Source: an uncultured Ruminococcus sp. (GTDB lineage Bacteria > Bacillota > Clostridia > Oscillospirales > Acutalibacteraceae). From it: a stretch of 64,000 bases of DNA. The position numbers were made by a program, and so were the translations under genes. Location of the stretch: positions 22,085 through 86,084 of the forward strand of contig CADCKR010000010.1 in the NCBI GenBank assembly GCA_902802105.1. Direction: 5' to 3'. The notes under the pieces were generated by a model. The model ran no database searches. It saw only the letters and a program-made list of their open reading frames with translations, and was not told where the DNA came from. Of this stretch, positions 50,249 to 59,072 are shown piece after piece (positions within the stretch are counted from its first letter, which is position 1; every line of letters begins with the position of its first letter).

Positions 50249-52390
50249 ATGGAACACGCAAAACAGCTTGCGCAGGAATTCAATATCAGGGAGGAGTATG
50301 CGGGAAATATCATCTCACTGCTTGACGAGGGCAATACGATACCCTTTATTGCAAGATACCGCAAGGAAATGCACGGTACTCTTGACGATCAGACAATAAG
50401 AGCGATAAGTGAGAGACTGGAATATCTGAGGAGCCTTGATAAAAGGCGCGGGGAGGTCGCAGGGCTTATTGAGGGTCTGGGTCAGATGAATGACGAGATA
50501 AGAGCTGCGCTTGACAATGCAGTGATACTTTCGGAGATCGAGGATATTTACCGTCCGTATAAGCCCAAGAGGAGGACAAGAGCCTCAGCAGCCCGCGAAA
50601 AAGGCCTTGAAGGTCTTGCGCAGGCGATATTTGCTCAGGAGAATATTGACGCTGATGCGGAAGCGGATAAGTACATAAATGAAGAAAAGGGCGTATCGTG
50701 CCGCGAGGAAGCTCTTGCGGGAGCTATGGATATTATTGCCGAGGATATCTCCGACAATGCCGAGATAAGAAAGCGTCTGAAAAATATAATACGGCTCAAT
50801 GCAGATCTGCGCTCAAAGGCAGCCGACCCGGAGAAGGAGAGCGTTTATTCTCAATATTACGACTACAGCGAGCCTGTAAGAAGCATTGCAGGACATCGTG
50901 TGCTTGCGGTAGACAGGGGAGAGCGTGAGGGCTTTCTAAAGGTAAGCATAGACATAGACGCCGAAAAGTGCCTTACAATAATATGCAGGCTCATGATAAA
51001 GGCTCAGAACACCTGCGCCGATCTTGTAAGGGCGGCTATTTCGGATTCATATTCAAGACTTATTTTCCCGTCTGTTGAAAGAGAGATACGCTCAGAGCTT
51101 ACCGATGCGGCAGATGAGCAGGCAATAAAGCTCTTTGCTATGAACCTTCGTCAGCTTTTGATGCAGCCGCCTGTAAAGGGCTACACGGCTATCGGCCTTG
51201 ACCCCGGCTACAGAACGGGCTGTAAGCTTGCGGTGGTAGATGCTACCGGACGTGTACTTGACACTGCCGTTATCTATCCTACGCACAGCGCAGCGCAGAT
51301 AGAAAGATCAAAGCAGACGCTCAAAAATATGATAAAGAAGTACGGCGCAGGCATTATTGCAATAGGCAACGGAACAGCTTCAAAGGAGACCGAAATGTTC
51401 ACGGCTGAATGCATAGGTGAGATAGATGACAAGGTCTCGTATATGGTGGTGAGCGAAGCCGGAGCATCGGTGTATTCCGCGTCAAAATCAGCTGCCGCCG
51501 AAATGCCGGAGCTTGACCTGACGCTGAGAAGCGCCGTGTCTATTGCAAGAAGGCTTCAGGATCCTCTTGCCGAGCTTGTCAAGATAGAGCCGAAGGCTAT
51601 CGGTGTTGGTCAGTATCAGCACGATATGCCGCAGAAGCGCCTGAGCGAAGCCCTTGACGGCGTTGTTGAGGACTGTGTAAACACTGTAGGCGCCGACCTT
51701 AATACTGCGTCTCCGGCGCTGCTTTCAAGAGTGTCGGGCATTACCTCGGCGGTATCGGGAAATATCGTTGCCTACCGTGAGGAGAACGGCGCGTTTACTT
51801 CACGTGCGGAGCTGAAAAAGGTGCCCAAGCTTGGCCCCAAGGCCTTTGAACAGTGCGCGGGCTTTCTGAGGGTATCGGAGAGCGTTGAGCCGCTTGACAA
51901 TACGGCGGTGCATCCTGAATCCTACAAGGCTGCAAGAGAACTGCTCAGGCTTTGCGGATATGAGCCGGAGGATATCAGGAACGGCGGTGTAGGCGAACTG
52001 AGGAGCAGGGTAGAGGCTATCGGAGCAGAAAATGCAGCGGCGCATATCGGTACGGGCGTACCTACGCTCATGGATATGATAAGCGAGCTTACCAAGCCCG
52101 GACGTGACCCGCGTGATGAGCTTCCGCCCCCGCTGCTGAGAACGGACGTGCTTGATATAAAAGACCTGAAGCCCGGAATGGAGATGAAGGGCACTGTCAG
52201 GAATGTTATAGACTTTGGCGCTTTTGTGGATATCGGTGTGCATCAGGACGGACTTGTGCATATATCACAGATAAGCCGCAAGCGGATAAAGCATCCGTCC
52301 GATGTGCTGAAGGTGGGCGACGTGGTGAACGTAAAGGTGCTTTCGGTAGATACGGAAAAGGGGAGAATATCCCTCACGATGAAGGAATGA
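50249..52390 (+). CDS. tex: Tex-family RNA-binding transcription accessory protein
   Basis: A 713-residue Tex protein. N-terminal helical domain (EEYAGNIISLLDEGNTIPFI), YqgF-like domain (AIGLDPGYRTGCKLAVVD), helix-hairpin-helix region (RVSGITSAVSGNIVAYREEN) and a C-terminal S1 domain (GTVRNVIDFGAFVDIGV). It binds nucleic acid and affects transcription; the exact role in Firmicutes is unclear. Confidence 0.95.
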   Translation: MEHAKQLAQEFNIREEYAGNIISLLDEGNTIPFIARYRKEMHGTLDDQTIRAISERLEYLRSLDKRRGEVAGLIEGLGQMNDEIRAALDNAVILSEIEDIYRPYKPKRRTRASAAREKGLEGLAQAIFAQENIDADAEADKYINEEKGVSCREEALAGAMDIIAEDISDNAEIRKRLKNIIRLNADLRSKAADPEKESVYSQYYDYSEPVRSIAGHRVLAVDRGEREGFLKVSIDIDAEKCLTIICRLMIKAQNTCADLVRAAISDSYSRLIFPSVEREIRSELTDAADEQAIKLFAMNLRQLLMQPPVKGYTAIGLDPGYRTGCKLAVVDATGRVLDTAVIYPTHSAAQIERSKQTLKNMIKKYGAGIIAIGNGTASKETEMFTAECIGEIDDKVSYMVVSEAGASVYSASKSAAAEMPELDLTLRSAVSIARRLQDPLAELVKIEPKAIGVGQYQHDMPQKRLSEALDGVVEDCVNTVGADLNTASPALLSRVSGITSAVSGNIVAYREENGAFTSRAELKKVPKLGPKAFEQCAGFLRVSESVEPLDNTAVHPESYKAARELLRLCGYEPEDIRNGGVGELRSRVEAIGAENAAAHIGTGVPTLMDMISELTKPGRDPRDELPPPLLRTDVLDIKDLKPGMEMKGTVRNVIDFGAFVDIGVHQDGLVHISQISRKRIKHPSDVLKVGDVVNVKVLSVDTEKGRISLTMKE

Positions 52391-52396
52391 TGCGGA

Positions 52397-53056
52397 ATGA
52401 GAAGGTATGATATGGCGCTTTTTGACCTTGACGGTACACTGAGCGAATCGGGCGAAGGGATACTGCTTTGCGTCAGGAAGATATTTGAAGAAATGGAAAG
52501 ACCCCTGCCGGACGAAAGGACGCTCGGCACATTTATAGGACCGCCTATGTATGACAGTCTGAGAATGTGCGGTTTTTCGCACGAGGACGCGGAAAAGGGC
52601 GTTGAGATATACAAGAGGAATTTTCTCGAAAGCGGGATATATATGAACAGGCTTTATCCGGGCATGATGGAGGTGCTTGTTTCTTTGAAGAAAAACGGTG
52701 TGCGCCTTGGAGTTGCCACTACAAAGTACTATCCGTTTGCGCAGAGGATAATAGGAATGCTCGGTACTGCGGAGCTGTTTGATTTTGTCGGCGGCGCTAC
52801 CGCAGGCACAGAGCGCCGCACAAAAATCGGGGTGATAGAATATACCCTTGAAAATCTCGGCTGCGCCGACAGGAGCAGAGCTGTAATGATAGGCGATACA
52901 AAGTATGACGCTGAGGGTGCGGCTCTTGCCGGGCTTGACTTCATAGGCTGTCTTTACGGCTACGGCACGCGCGGGGAGATGGCGGATTTCTGCCCTGATG
53001 CGGAGTATGTAAGCGAGGCGGCTCAGATCGAAGGCATTATTCTTGCGCAGGGCTGA
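52397..53056 (+). CDS. HAD-superfamily phosphatase, phosphoglycolate-phosphatase-like
   Basis: A 219-residue HAD hydrolase with cap domain C1. Motif I FDLDGTL with an Asp nucleophile at residue 10, motif II VATTK, motif III Lys in RRTK and motif IV IGDTKYD are present. Substrate cannot be read; phosphoglycolate or a pyrophosphate-like compound is possible. It begins 7 nt after tex. Confidence 0.88.
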   Translation: MRRYDMALFDLDGTLSESGEGILLCVRKIFEEMERPLPDERTLGTFIGPPMYDSLRMCGFSHEDAEKGVEIYKRNFLESGIYMNRLYPGMMEVLVSLKKNGVRLGVATTKYYPFAQRIIGMLGTAELFDFVGGATAGTERRTKIGVIEYTLENLGCADRSRAVMIGDTKYDAEGAALAGLDFIGCLYGYGTRGEMADFCPDAEYVSEAAQIEGIILAQG

Positions 53057-53184
53057 ATACGAGCCGGCGGCGGCCGGCGGACCTGCCTGAAAAAAAGTAT
53101 CGGCTGACGCTGTTGTATGTATAAGCGGCGCTCCTGCGGGAAATGATAATAGTACCGCTTCGGCGGAGAAAAGAGGTCATTTCT

Positions 53185-53349
53185 ATGGAAAACATCAACA
53201 GAAGCGTTAAGTGTACGGTAGAGGATTGCAGGCACCATTGCCGCAGCTGCGACTACTGTTCTCTTGATACTATCCGTGTGGGCGCCCACGAAAAGCATCC
53301 GTCCGGCGACAGATGCACCGATTGTCTGTCATTTGCGGAAAAATACTGA
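53185..53349 (+). CDS. DUF1540 small cysteine-rich protein
   Basis: A 54-residue protein with cysteines in C-x4-C-x3-C-x2-C-x2-C and a final C-x2-C, followed by LSF, which matches DUF1540, thought to bind a metal. Function unknown. ATG 53185 is set by AGAGGT 9 nt upstream; an earlier frame start at 53143 lacks a ribosome site. Confidence 0.8.
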   Translation: MENINRSVKCTVEDCRHHCRSCDYCSLDTIRVGAHEKHPSGDRCTDCLSFAEKY

Positions 53350-53384
53350 GCTTCATCGGCGGCTTCTGAGTCTGCTGATAAAAA

Positions 53385-53420
53385 AGCGCAGCCGGCTGTA
53401 TTGTCGGCTGCGCTGAATTT
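53385..53420. terminator. Bidirectional terminator between convergent genes
   Basis: Stem AGCGCAGCCGGC (53385-53396) with GTCGGCTGCGCT (53403-53414), flanked by an A-run on the left and T-run on the right, so that it can stop transcription from both sides. Confidence 0.82.
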
Positions 53421-53429
53421 TTGCTTTTG

Positions 53430-53939
53430 TTACTGATAGAACGATGGATTTATGAACCTGCCGATAACGTCGGCAAGCGCGATGGTGATGCCCACTAAGA
53501 TTATAAACATAACAATGAGCACCGCCTTATTAAAGGCGCCTTTTGTGGGAGACTGCTCCGGTTCCTTTTTGTTTTTTTCTTCTTCAAGCTTCTGCCGGTC
53601 GTCTGCGCTGAGCTCGTCTGCTGCGGTCATTGCGCCGATTCCTATAAGAAGTTCCGACGCCTGAGTATAATAGCCGAGCGGTACCGTGACGATGCAGTTT
53701 TCGGGAGGAGCGGCATTCATTATCTGTATTCCCATGTCACGCTTTACCTCTCTTGTTGAAAAGGGTATCTCTGCTTCTTTAAGCGCTGCGCTTATGCGTT
53801 CAAGCTCAAAGCCGTTGGCTGTGACGATATCGACAGGCGAAAAGCGGTTCGGCTCTCCTACAAGCTCTCTGCCGCATTCCGTGCAGACCTCAGCTTCGTC
53901 CCCGGTGTATATTTTCTTGCATTTTGTGCAGTATTTCAT
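53430..53939 (-). CDS. Zinc-ribbon protein with DUF2007-like domain and membrane anchor
   Basis: A 169-residue protein. N-terminal CTKC and CTEC (residues 4-7 and 19-22) make a zinc ribbon; residues about 35-100 resemble the small signal-transduction fold of DUF2007 (VTANGFELERISAALKEAEI); the C-terminus has one helix (about 138-160). It starts 21 nt after the antiporter gene and ends the minus-strand group. Function unknown. Confidence 0.7.
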   Translation of the reverse strand: MKYCTKCKKIYTGDEAEVCTECGRELVGEPNRFSPVDIVTANGFELERISAALKEAEIPFSTREVKRDMGIQIMNAAPPENCIVTVPLGYYTQASELLIGIGAMTAADELSADDRQKLEEEKNKKEPEQSPTKGAFNKAVLIVMFIILVGITIALADVIGRFINPSFYQ

Positions 53940-53960
53940 TATCCTTCCTCAATTCCTCTG

Positions 53961-55223
53961 TTATAGTTTTTTTGATACTGAACGGTTTATTCTTTTATAA
54001 ACCGGTTTCATGGTCAAGCCCTGAATGATCGTAGTAAAGAATACAATAGCATAGGTGCTGCCAAGAATTATGTAATAGGTCTGGTCGGGCAGCATGGCTC
54101 TTGTGCTCATTGCAAGGGCAACAGAAAGACCGCCCCTGAGACCGCACCAGGTAAGAAGCCTTATGAAATTGAACCTGTTATAGCCGTCAGGGAGCTTGCC
54201 CATAAACAGTGAGGATACAGACAGACTGCCTGCCCTTGCGATAAGGTTTGCTGCTATGGCTGTAAGCGACAGTATAACTACGTGCTCCATCTGCAAAATA
54301 CGCACGAATGTCAGCCCCAGCATTACATACAGGACGGAGTTGAGCAGCACATCTATCGTCTCCCAGAAAGAATCAAATGCCTGTGCCTTTTCGGGAGGCT
54401 CTTCCTTTGAAAAATGCGAACGCAGCGCAGAAAACAGTATGCCGCAGATGACCGATGCTATTGCGCCGGAAAAACCAAAGCCTTCACAGATGCAGTATGA
54501 TAGTGAAACTGCAAACAGACTGATGAAAATGCCGAGCGTCCTGCTTTTTGAAAAACGGAACATCAGAAAGCACAGGAGCGTTACTGATACACCTACCAAT
54601 ACGGCACCGAATATCTCCTTTAGTATTACGGATACCAAACCGCCGGCTGATCCTGCCGAAGCAATACCGCTGAAACAAACAAACAGCGCAACTCCTACAC
54701 CGTCATTAAAAAGTGACTCACCCTCAATAAGGAAGGAGATATTTTTCGGAAGATTGAATTTACTGAGAATGCCTGTTGCGGCTATAGGATCGGTAGGAGC
54801 GACAATGCTGCCGAACATAAGGCAGACAGGCAGCGAAAGATCAAGACCGAGCAGAAGTCCTGCGCAGTAGAACAGACCGCCGTAGAAGCAGGCACCTAAA
54901 AATGTGCAGACAAAGGCAAGCACTGTGATCTGCCGCGCGTGTGTTTTGAGATCAGACAGCTTCATGTGGCATGAGCCGGCAAAGAGCATGAAGCACAGCA
55001 CACCCTCCATCAGAAAGCTTTCGATATTGAATACCTGCATCTGCCTGAGAATATCTGAAATGCCTGTCCCGTTAAGAACGGCAGTTCCTGACAGCAGCAA
55101 TATTCCTATTATTACTGAAAAAAGCATCAGTGAGATCTCGTATGTCAGCTTGGTGAGCTTCTCATTAAGAAATCCCAGTACACAGATCAATCCGATGATC
55201 GCTACAAAATGATATATACTCAT
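53961..55223 (-). CDS. CPA1-family Na+(K+)/H+ antiporter
   Basis: A 420-residue protein with about 12 helices. The cation site pattern APTDPIAATG (Asp145) and GESLFNDGVGVALF with Asn173-Asp174 mark the NhaP/CPA1 group, expected to exchange sodium or potassium for protons. A C-terminal cytoplasmic domain is absent. Encoded next to a ClC-family gene, which suggests a joint role in pH and ion balance. Confidence 0.92.
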   Translation of the reverse strand: MSIYHFVAIIGLICVLGFLNEKLTKLTYEISLMLFSVIIGILLLSGTAVLNGTGISDILRQMQVFNIESFLMEGVLCFMLFAGSCHMKLSDLKTHARQITVLAFVCTFLGACFYGGLFYCAGLLLGLDLSLPVCLMFGSIVAPTDPIAATGILSKFNLPKNISFLIEGESLFNDGVGVALFVCFSGIASAGSAGGLVSVILKEIFGAVLVGVSVTLLCFLMFRFSKSRTLGIFISLFAVSLSYCICEGFGFSGAIASVICGILFSALRSHFSKEEPPEKAQAFDSFWETIDVLLNSVLYVMLGLTFVRILQMEHVVILSLTAIAANLIARAGSLSVSSLFMGKLPDGYNRFNFIRLLTWCGLRGGLSVALAMSTRAMLPDQTYYIILGSTYAIVFFTTIIQGLTMKPVYKRINRSVSKKL

Positions 55224-55314
55224 AATCGACCCTGCCTTAAATTATTTCAGTGCGGCGCGCCTGCGCTGCACCCTTCATGCCCATTCGGCAGTAATTGCCG
55301 CAGGCGAACACAGA

Positions 55315-56556
55315 TCAGTTTCTGCTAAAGGAGTCTTTGCGAAGCGCCGACAGCAGTACAGCCGGGGTGGGTATGAATTTCGCCGCAGCAGACGCAAACA
55401 GCATTATCGGTATAAGCCTCGGCGGGAAAAGGATCATCAGCAGCAGAACGGTCGCCATCGGCTTTTTCAGCGTATGCCCTACAAGCGCCGCTGTGACTGC
55501 TGCCGTACTGAACAGGACGTTCACGCCGAGCAGCAGGCTCATGGCACAGCCTATACTTATCCCGCAGAAGATAACGGGGAAGAAATGTCCGCCTTTAAGT
55601 CCGGTGTCTATACATATATTCGTCAGCAGAAGCTTTGCTATGGCGGTGACAAGCAGCATTACAGCACCTATCTTTTCCATATCCGCCATGACAGCCGGGA
55701 TCTGATGCTCGCCGGAAAACATTGTCAGCGGAAGAAAAGTGCCCGATATGCCCAGGATAAGACCGCCGCATACTGCCCGCAGCACAACAAATTTTTTCAG
55801 ACGGTGCTCTATCATACCCGTGAGCTTCCTGAAAGCAAAATAGATATATCCTGCGGCTATGCCGACAAGAACGAGAGGAACGGCGTAAAGGTAGCTTTCA
55901 GCAGGTATACTGCCGCCCTCGATGCCCTCCATACCCATTTGTATCCCGAAAAGACTATTCATCAGGATAAAAACGCCGAAGGAACTGAGTATAGCTGCAA
56001 AATACAGGACTATCTTTGATGCTTTGGGCAGAGTGGTCTCATCGTCAGATTCAAGAGGCTCCATAAAACCGAACATAGGAGAGCGGAATATCGTTCCCAG
56101 TGTGGCGCTCATTCCTATAGCGGTAAGCTCCTGCACCTCCCTGCGAAAGCCTTTAAGCTTGTCGCCTACCCATGTGCAAAGTCCGGCAATAACACCCGTA
56201 AGACCTGCTTCGGGTCCGATGCTGGCACCCGTCAGAAGCGGTATAAGCGCGGAAACGATAGTTGAAAAAACATTATTATACGGGTAGCGTCCGGTCTTTT
56301 TTACTTTGGCTATGACCATTGTAAGCTCTTCGGGATAGTCTCCGGACTTACGCTTCCATACGCCGACGATAAGTCCTCCTGCCGTACAGACGCAGACAGT
56401 ATATAGCGGAAAGTTCAGCTGCGAGGGAAGATATTCCCACAGAAATTCTATGCCATAGTTCATTATCCTCAGAAATCCCCATATTATAAGTCCGACTATC
56501 GCGCCGAGTATGACCGTATAAAGCATAAATAACACATTATTCTTTGCTTTGCCCAT
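55315..56556 (-). CDS. ClC-family chloride channel/antiporter
   Basis: A 413-residue protein of about 11 helices. The selectivity segments are GASIGPEAG (residues 110-118) and LKGGHFFP. In the first, the external gating glutamate (G-R-E-G-P in Escherichia coli ClC) is Ile113, followed by Glu116 after the proline. This fits a divergent ClC subgroup that may be an uncoupled channel. It lacks the CBS domains. First gene of a minus-strand run of three. Confidence 0.9.
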   Translation of the reverse strand: MGKAKNNVLFMLYTVILGAIVGLIIWGFLRIMNYGIEFLWEYLPSQLNFPLYTVCVCTAGGLIVGVWKRKSGDYPEELTMVIAKVKKTGRYPYNNVFSTIVSALIPLLTGASIGPEAGLTGVIAGLCTWVGDKLKGFRREVQELTAIGMSATLGTIFRSPMFGFMEPLESDDETTLPKASKIVLYFAAILSSFGVFILMNSLFGIQMGMEGIEGGSIPAESYLYAVPLVLVGIAAGYIYFAFRKLTGMIEHRLKKFVVLRAVCGGLILGISGTFLPLTMFSGEHQIPAVMADMEKIGAVMLLVTAIAKLLLTNICIDTGLKGGHFFPVIFCGISIGCAMSLLLGVNVLFSTAAVTAALVGHTLKKPMATVLLLMILFPPRLIPIMLFASAAAKFIPTPAVLLSALRKDSFSRN

Positions 56557-56623
56557 GAGAACACTTCCCTAAGATATAATATAATACTTTCTTCCGTTTT
56601 TCCTATGACTATCCATTAACGCA

Positions 56624-56652
56624 ATTATAACACTCAGGCTATGAAAAAACAA
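56624..56652 (-). promoter_or_regulatory. Promoter of the ClC-family gene
   Basis: On the minus strand: TTGTTT, 17-bp spacer, TATAAT, about 67 nt before the start codon at 56556. The remaining 56653-56750 stretch holds nothing that I recognise. Confidence 0.6.
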
Positions 56653-56751
56653 CCGATTCTGTACAAAAATCCGACTGAAATATTTTTGCCGCTGCTCGGT
56701 AAAAGGATAATCATACTGCCTGATGTGATAAGACGCGAGTGTTTACGGGCA

Positions 56752-56786
56752 AAAAAAGACCGCCGTTTGACATTCAAAACGGCGAT
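56752..56786 (-). terminator. Terminator of the surface-protein fragment
   Basis: On the minus strand ATCGCCGTTT pairs with AAACGGCGGT and is followed by a run of seven T. Confidence 0.85.
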
Positions 56787-56872
56787 CCTTTTGTGATCGA
56801 CATTATCAGAGCTAAAGCGTCTGAATTATATTTTGTGCGGCGCTGCCCTTACATGATAAGGCTTGCTGCCGA

Positions 56873-57553
56873 TCAATCATTTTCCTTTCTGCGCTTCATG
56901 CTGAGTACAGCAACACCAAGAGCGGCTGCTGCGGTTACTGCAAGAGCTGCTGCAGATGAAGTGCTGCCGGTAGCAGGAGTATCTGTGTCGGGAACAGGAG
57001 TATCTGTGTCGGGAACAGGAGTATCTGTGTCGGGAACAGGAGTGCTGTTGTCGCTTGAAGAAGAGCTGATTTCATCGTCGCCGGTGCTCTCAGGAGTAAA
57101 TACTGCGGTCAGGTCGAGCGCATTTACAGCCTCAAATTCATATCTTGCATCTGTGGAAACTATCTCGCCTGTAGCATTGTCCTTCCAGCCTGTAAACTTC
57201 CATTCTGCAAGCGCCGGGTCTTCGCTGGGCTTTGCGACAAGGATTATTGTATTTCCTGCCAGTGTGTTAAGATATATCGACTGTACCGGATATTCGCTGT
57301 TGAATTCAGGCTCGCTGCCGTCATCAGTGCCTTCTATCTGTCCCGGGCCCTCTGTATCGACCTTTATGCTGACAGTTTCTTCGTCAGGGATAAAGTATGC
57401 TTTCAGCTCTGTTGCTTCTGTGACAGCTACAGTGATATCAGCGTCCATTGAATAGAGCTGCTTAGTTGTCTCGTTCATCCATAAAGCGAATTTATAGCCC
57501 TCGTCTGCCTTGGCTTTGAGAACGACTGTATCGCCGGGGATAACATTTATCAC
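56873..57553 (-). pseudogene. C-terminal fragment of a sortase-type surface protein
   Basis: The frame encodes 226 residues: two InlB/Big-like beta repeats (DEGYKFALWMNETT, AEWKFTGWKDNATG), three PVPDTDT units, a PATGS motif, a hydrophobic helix and KRRK tail, which is a typical C-terminal cell-wall anchor. There is no signal peptide, and only GTG 57553 is available; the open frame continues to a TAA about 60 nt further upstream. A repeat element lies at that broken end. It is best read as a 5'-truncated gene; a distant start by frameshift cannot be excluded. Confidence 0.7.
56976..57038 (-). repeat. Three 21-bp tandem repeats
   Basis: Three identical units of GGAGTATCTGTGTCGGGAAC plus A, coding on the minus strand for PVPDTDT. 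They form the wall-spanning linker of the surface-protein fragment. Confidence 0.9.
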
Positions 57554-57633
57554 AGCAGACTGTATAGGATCCTCATAGCGCTTTTTTTGTAAAATTTAAA
57601 CAAAAACTCAGGCTATGTAATTTATAACCTGAT

Positions 57634-57673
57634 AAAAAGCAGACTTTGATTTTCGCAAAAATTGTCTGTTTTT
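57634..57673. repeat. Short copy of the 28.5-kb inverted-repeat element
   Basis: AAAAAGCAGAC (57634-57644) and GTCTGTTTTT (57664-57673) with GATTTTCGCA between. The ends match the element at 28525-28652, but the internal part is reduced to about 20 nt. It lies between the surface-protein fragment and the kinase promoter. Confidence 0.6.
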
Positions 57674-57716
57674 GTTTTTTGTTAGGTATCAGTATAAAGC
57701 AGAGATATTTTTTGAG

Positions 57717-57745
57717 TTGAATTTAAGTCGGAATTGCTGTATAAT
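57717..57745 (+). promoter_or_regulatory. Promoter of the two-component genes
   Basis: TTGAAT (57717-57722), 17-bp spacer, TATAAT (57740-57745). It rules out kinase starts upstream of about 57752. Confidence 0.7.
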
Positions 57746-57785
57746 GCTGTTTAGAAATAATGCAGGGAACGGAGCTTTGCTGAAA

Positions 57786-59072
57786 ATGGAGCTTATGAAG
57801 GAATATATAGTTTTTATCCCGCTTATAGTGATGCTGGCGGGTCTTACGCCGATCGTGATATTTGACAAATACATAGGCAAAGCGCAAAAGAGGATAATGC
57901 TGATAATCATTGCATCGGTGGCGCTGCTTCTGGTGCAGAACTGCGGTGACTATATCTGTCAGGCGAAAGATGTTTCGCCGCTTATTTACAGAACGCTTTT
58001 CGGCATCATGGGCTACTGCCTGCGCCCGCTCATTATCCTGCTGTTCTGCAAGCTCATTCAGCCTGAAAAAAAGCACATTTTAGCCTGGGCGCTTGTTGCG
58101 GGCAATGCGCTTGTTTATATGACCGCGCTGTTTTCAGGCATAGCGTTTTATATAGATGAGAAAAATCATTTTAATCGCGGACCCCTAAGCTACACCGTTT
58201 TTTACGTCAGCATATTCATGCTTGCATATCTTTTTTATTGTAATTTCTTGAAATTCCGTTACAGAAAGCATGGGATATGGGTAACTATTGCAAACGAGTT
58301 GCTGGTGATAGCGGGCGTAGCTGCGGATCTGTCACCCTTATATGTTGATTATCCCGTAAGCTATCTTACGATCTTTGTTACCTGCGCTACGTTCTTTTAT
58401 TATAACTGGCTGCACCTTGATTTTTTATATGAGCACGAAAACGCTCTGAAGGCGGAGCAGCGCATCAGAATAATGATGTCTCAGATACAGCCGCATTTTT
58501 TATACAACACTCTGACGACCATTCAGTCGCTGTGCCTTACCGACCCGCAAAAAGCTTTTGAAACAACGGGAAAGTTCGGCGCTTATCTGAGGAATAATAT
58601 CGACTCGCTTGAACAGTCGGGGCTTATACCGCTGAAAAAAGAGCTGGAGCATACAAGGGTCTATGCCGATATAGAAATGCTGCGTTTTCCGAAGATCAGC
58701 GTCAGGTATAATATCGGGGAGGATGATTATTCCGTACCCGTACTGACTGTTCAGCCGCTTGTTGAAAACGCTATCCGCCACGGTGTGCGTGACCGCGAGC
58801 AGGGTCTTGTGGAGATCACGTCAGTGAGGACGGAAAACGCTTTTGAGATCATCATACGGGATAACGGAGCGGGCTTTGAAGCGGAAAAGCCGCTTTCGTC
58901 GGACGGTACGCATATCGGCATTAAAAACGTGCGTGAAAGAGTAGAAAAAATGTGCGGCGGCACCCTGACGATCGACAGCAGGATCAACGAAGGGACGACT
59001 GTTACAATAAGGATACCGAGGAGCTTGTATTGGATCTTGTTGTTTATATGTGCAGCCAGATGCCTCAGATAG
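57786..59072 (+). CDS. LytS/AgrC-like sensor histidine kinase
   Basis: A 428-residue protein. Six or seven membrane helices (residues about 5-220) form the sensor, then a His_kinase domain with QIQPHFLYNTLTTIQSLC (phospho-His), VQPLVENAIRHG (N box), RDNGAGF and GIKNVRERVEKMCGG. The normal end at TIRIP is followed by an odd tail (RSLYWILLFICAARCLR) that reads in another frame of the regulator gene, so the two genes seem fused by a deletion. The signal is unknown. Confidence 0.85.
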   Translation: MELMKEYIVFIPLIVMLAGLTPIVIFDKYIGKAQKRIMLIIIASVALLLVQNCGDYICQAKDVSPLIYRTLFGIMGYCLRPLIILLFCKLIQPEKKHILAWALVAGNALVYMTALFSGIAFYIDEKNHFNRGPLSYTVFYVSIFMLAYLFYCNFLKFRYRKHGIWVTIANELLVIAGVAADLSPLYVDYPVSYLTIFVTCATFFYYNWLHLDFLYEHENALKAEQRIRIMMSQIQPHFLYNTLTTIQSLCLTDPQKAFETTGKFGAYLRNNIDSLEQSGLIPLKKELEHTRVYADIEMLRFPKISVRYNIGEDDYSVPVLTVQPLVENAIRHGVRDREQGLVEITSVRTENAFEIIIRDNGAGFEAEKPLSSDGTHIGIKNVRERVEKMCGGTLTIDSRINEGTTVTIRIPRSLYWILLFICAARCLR

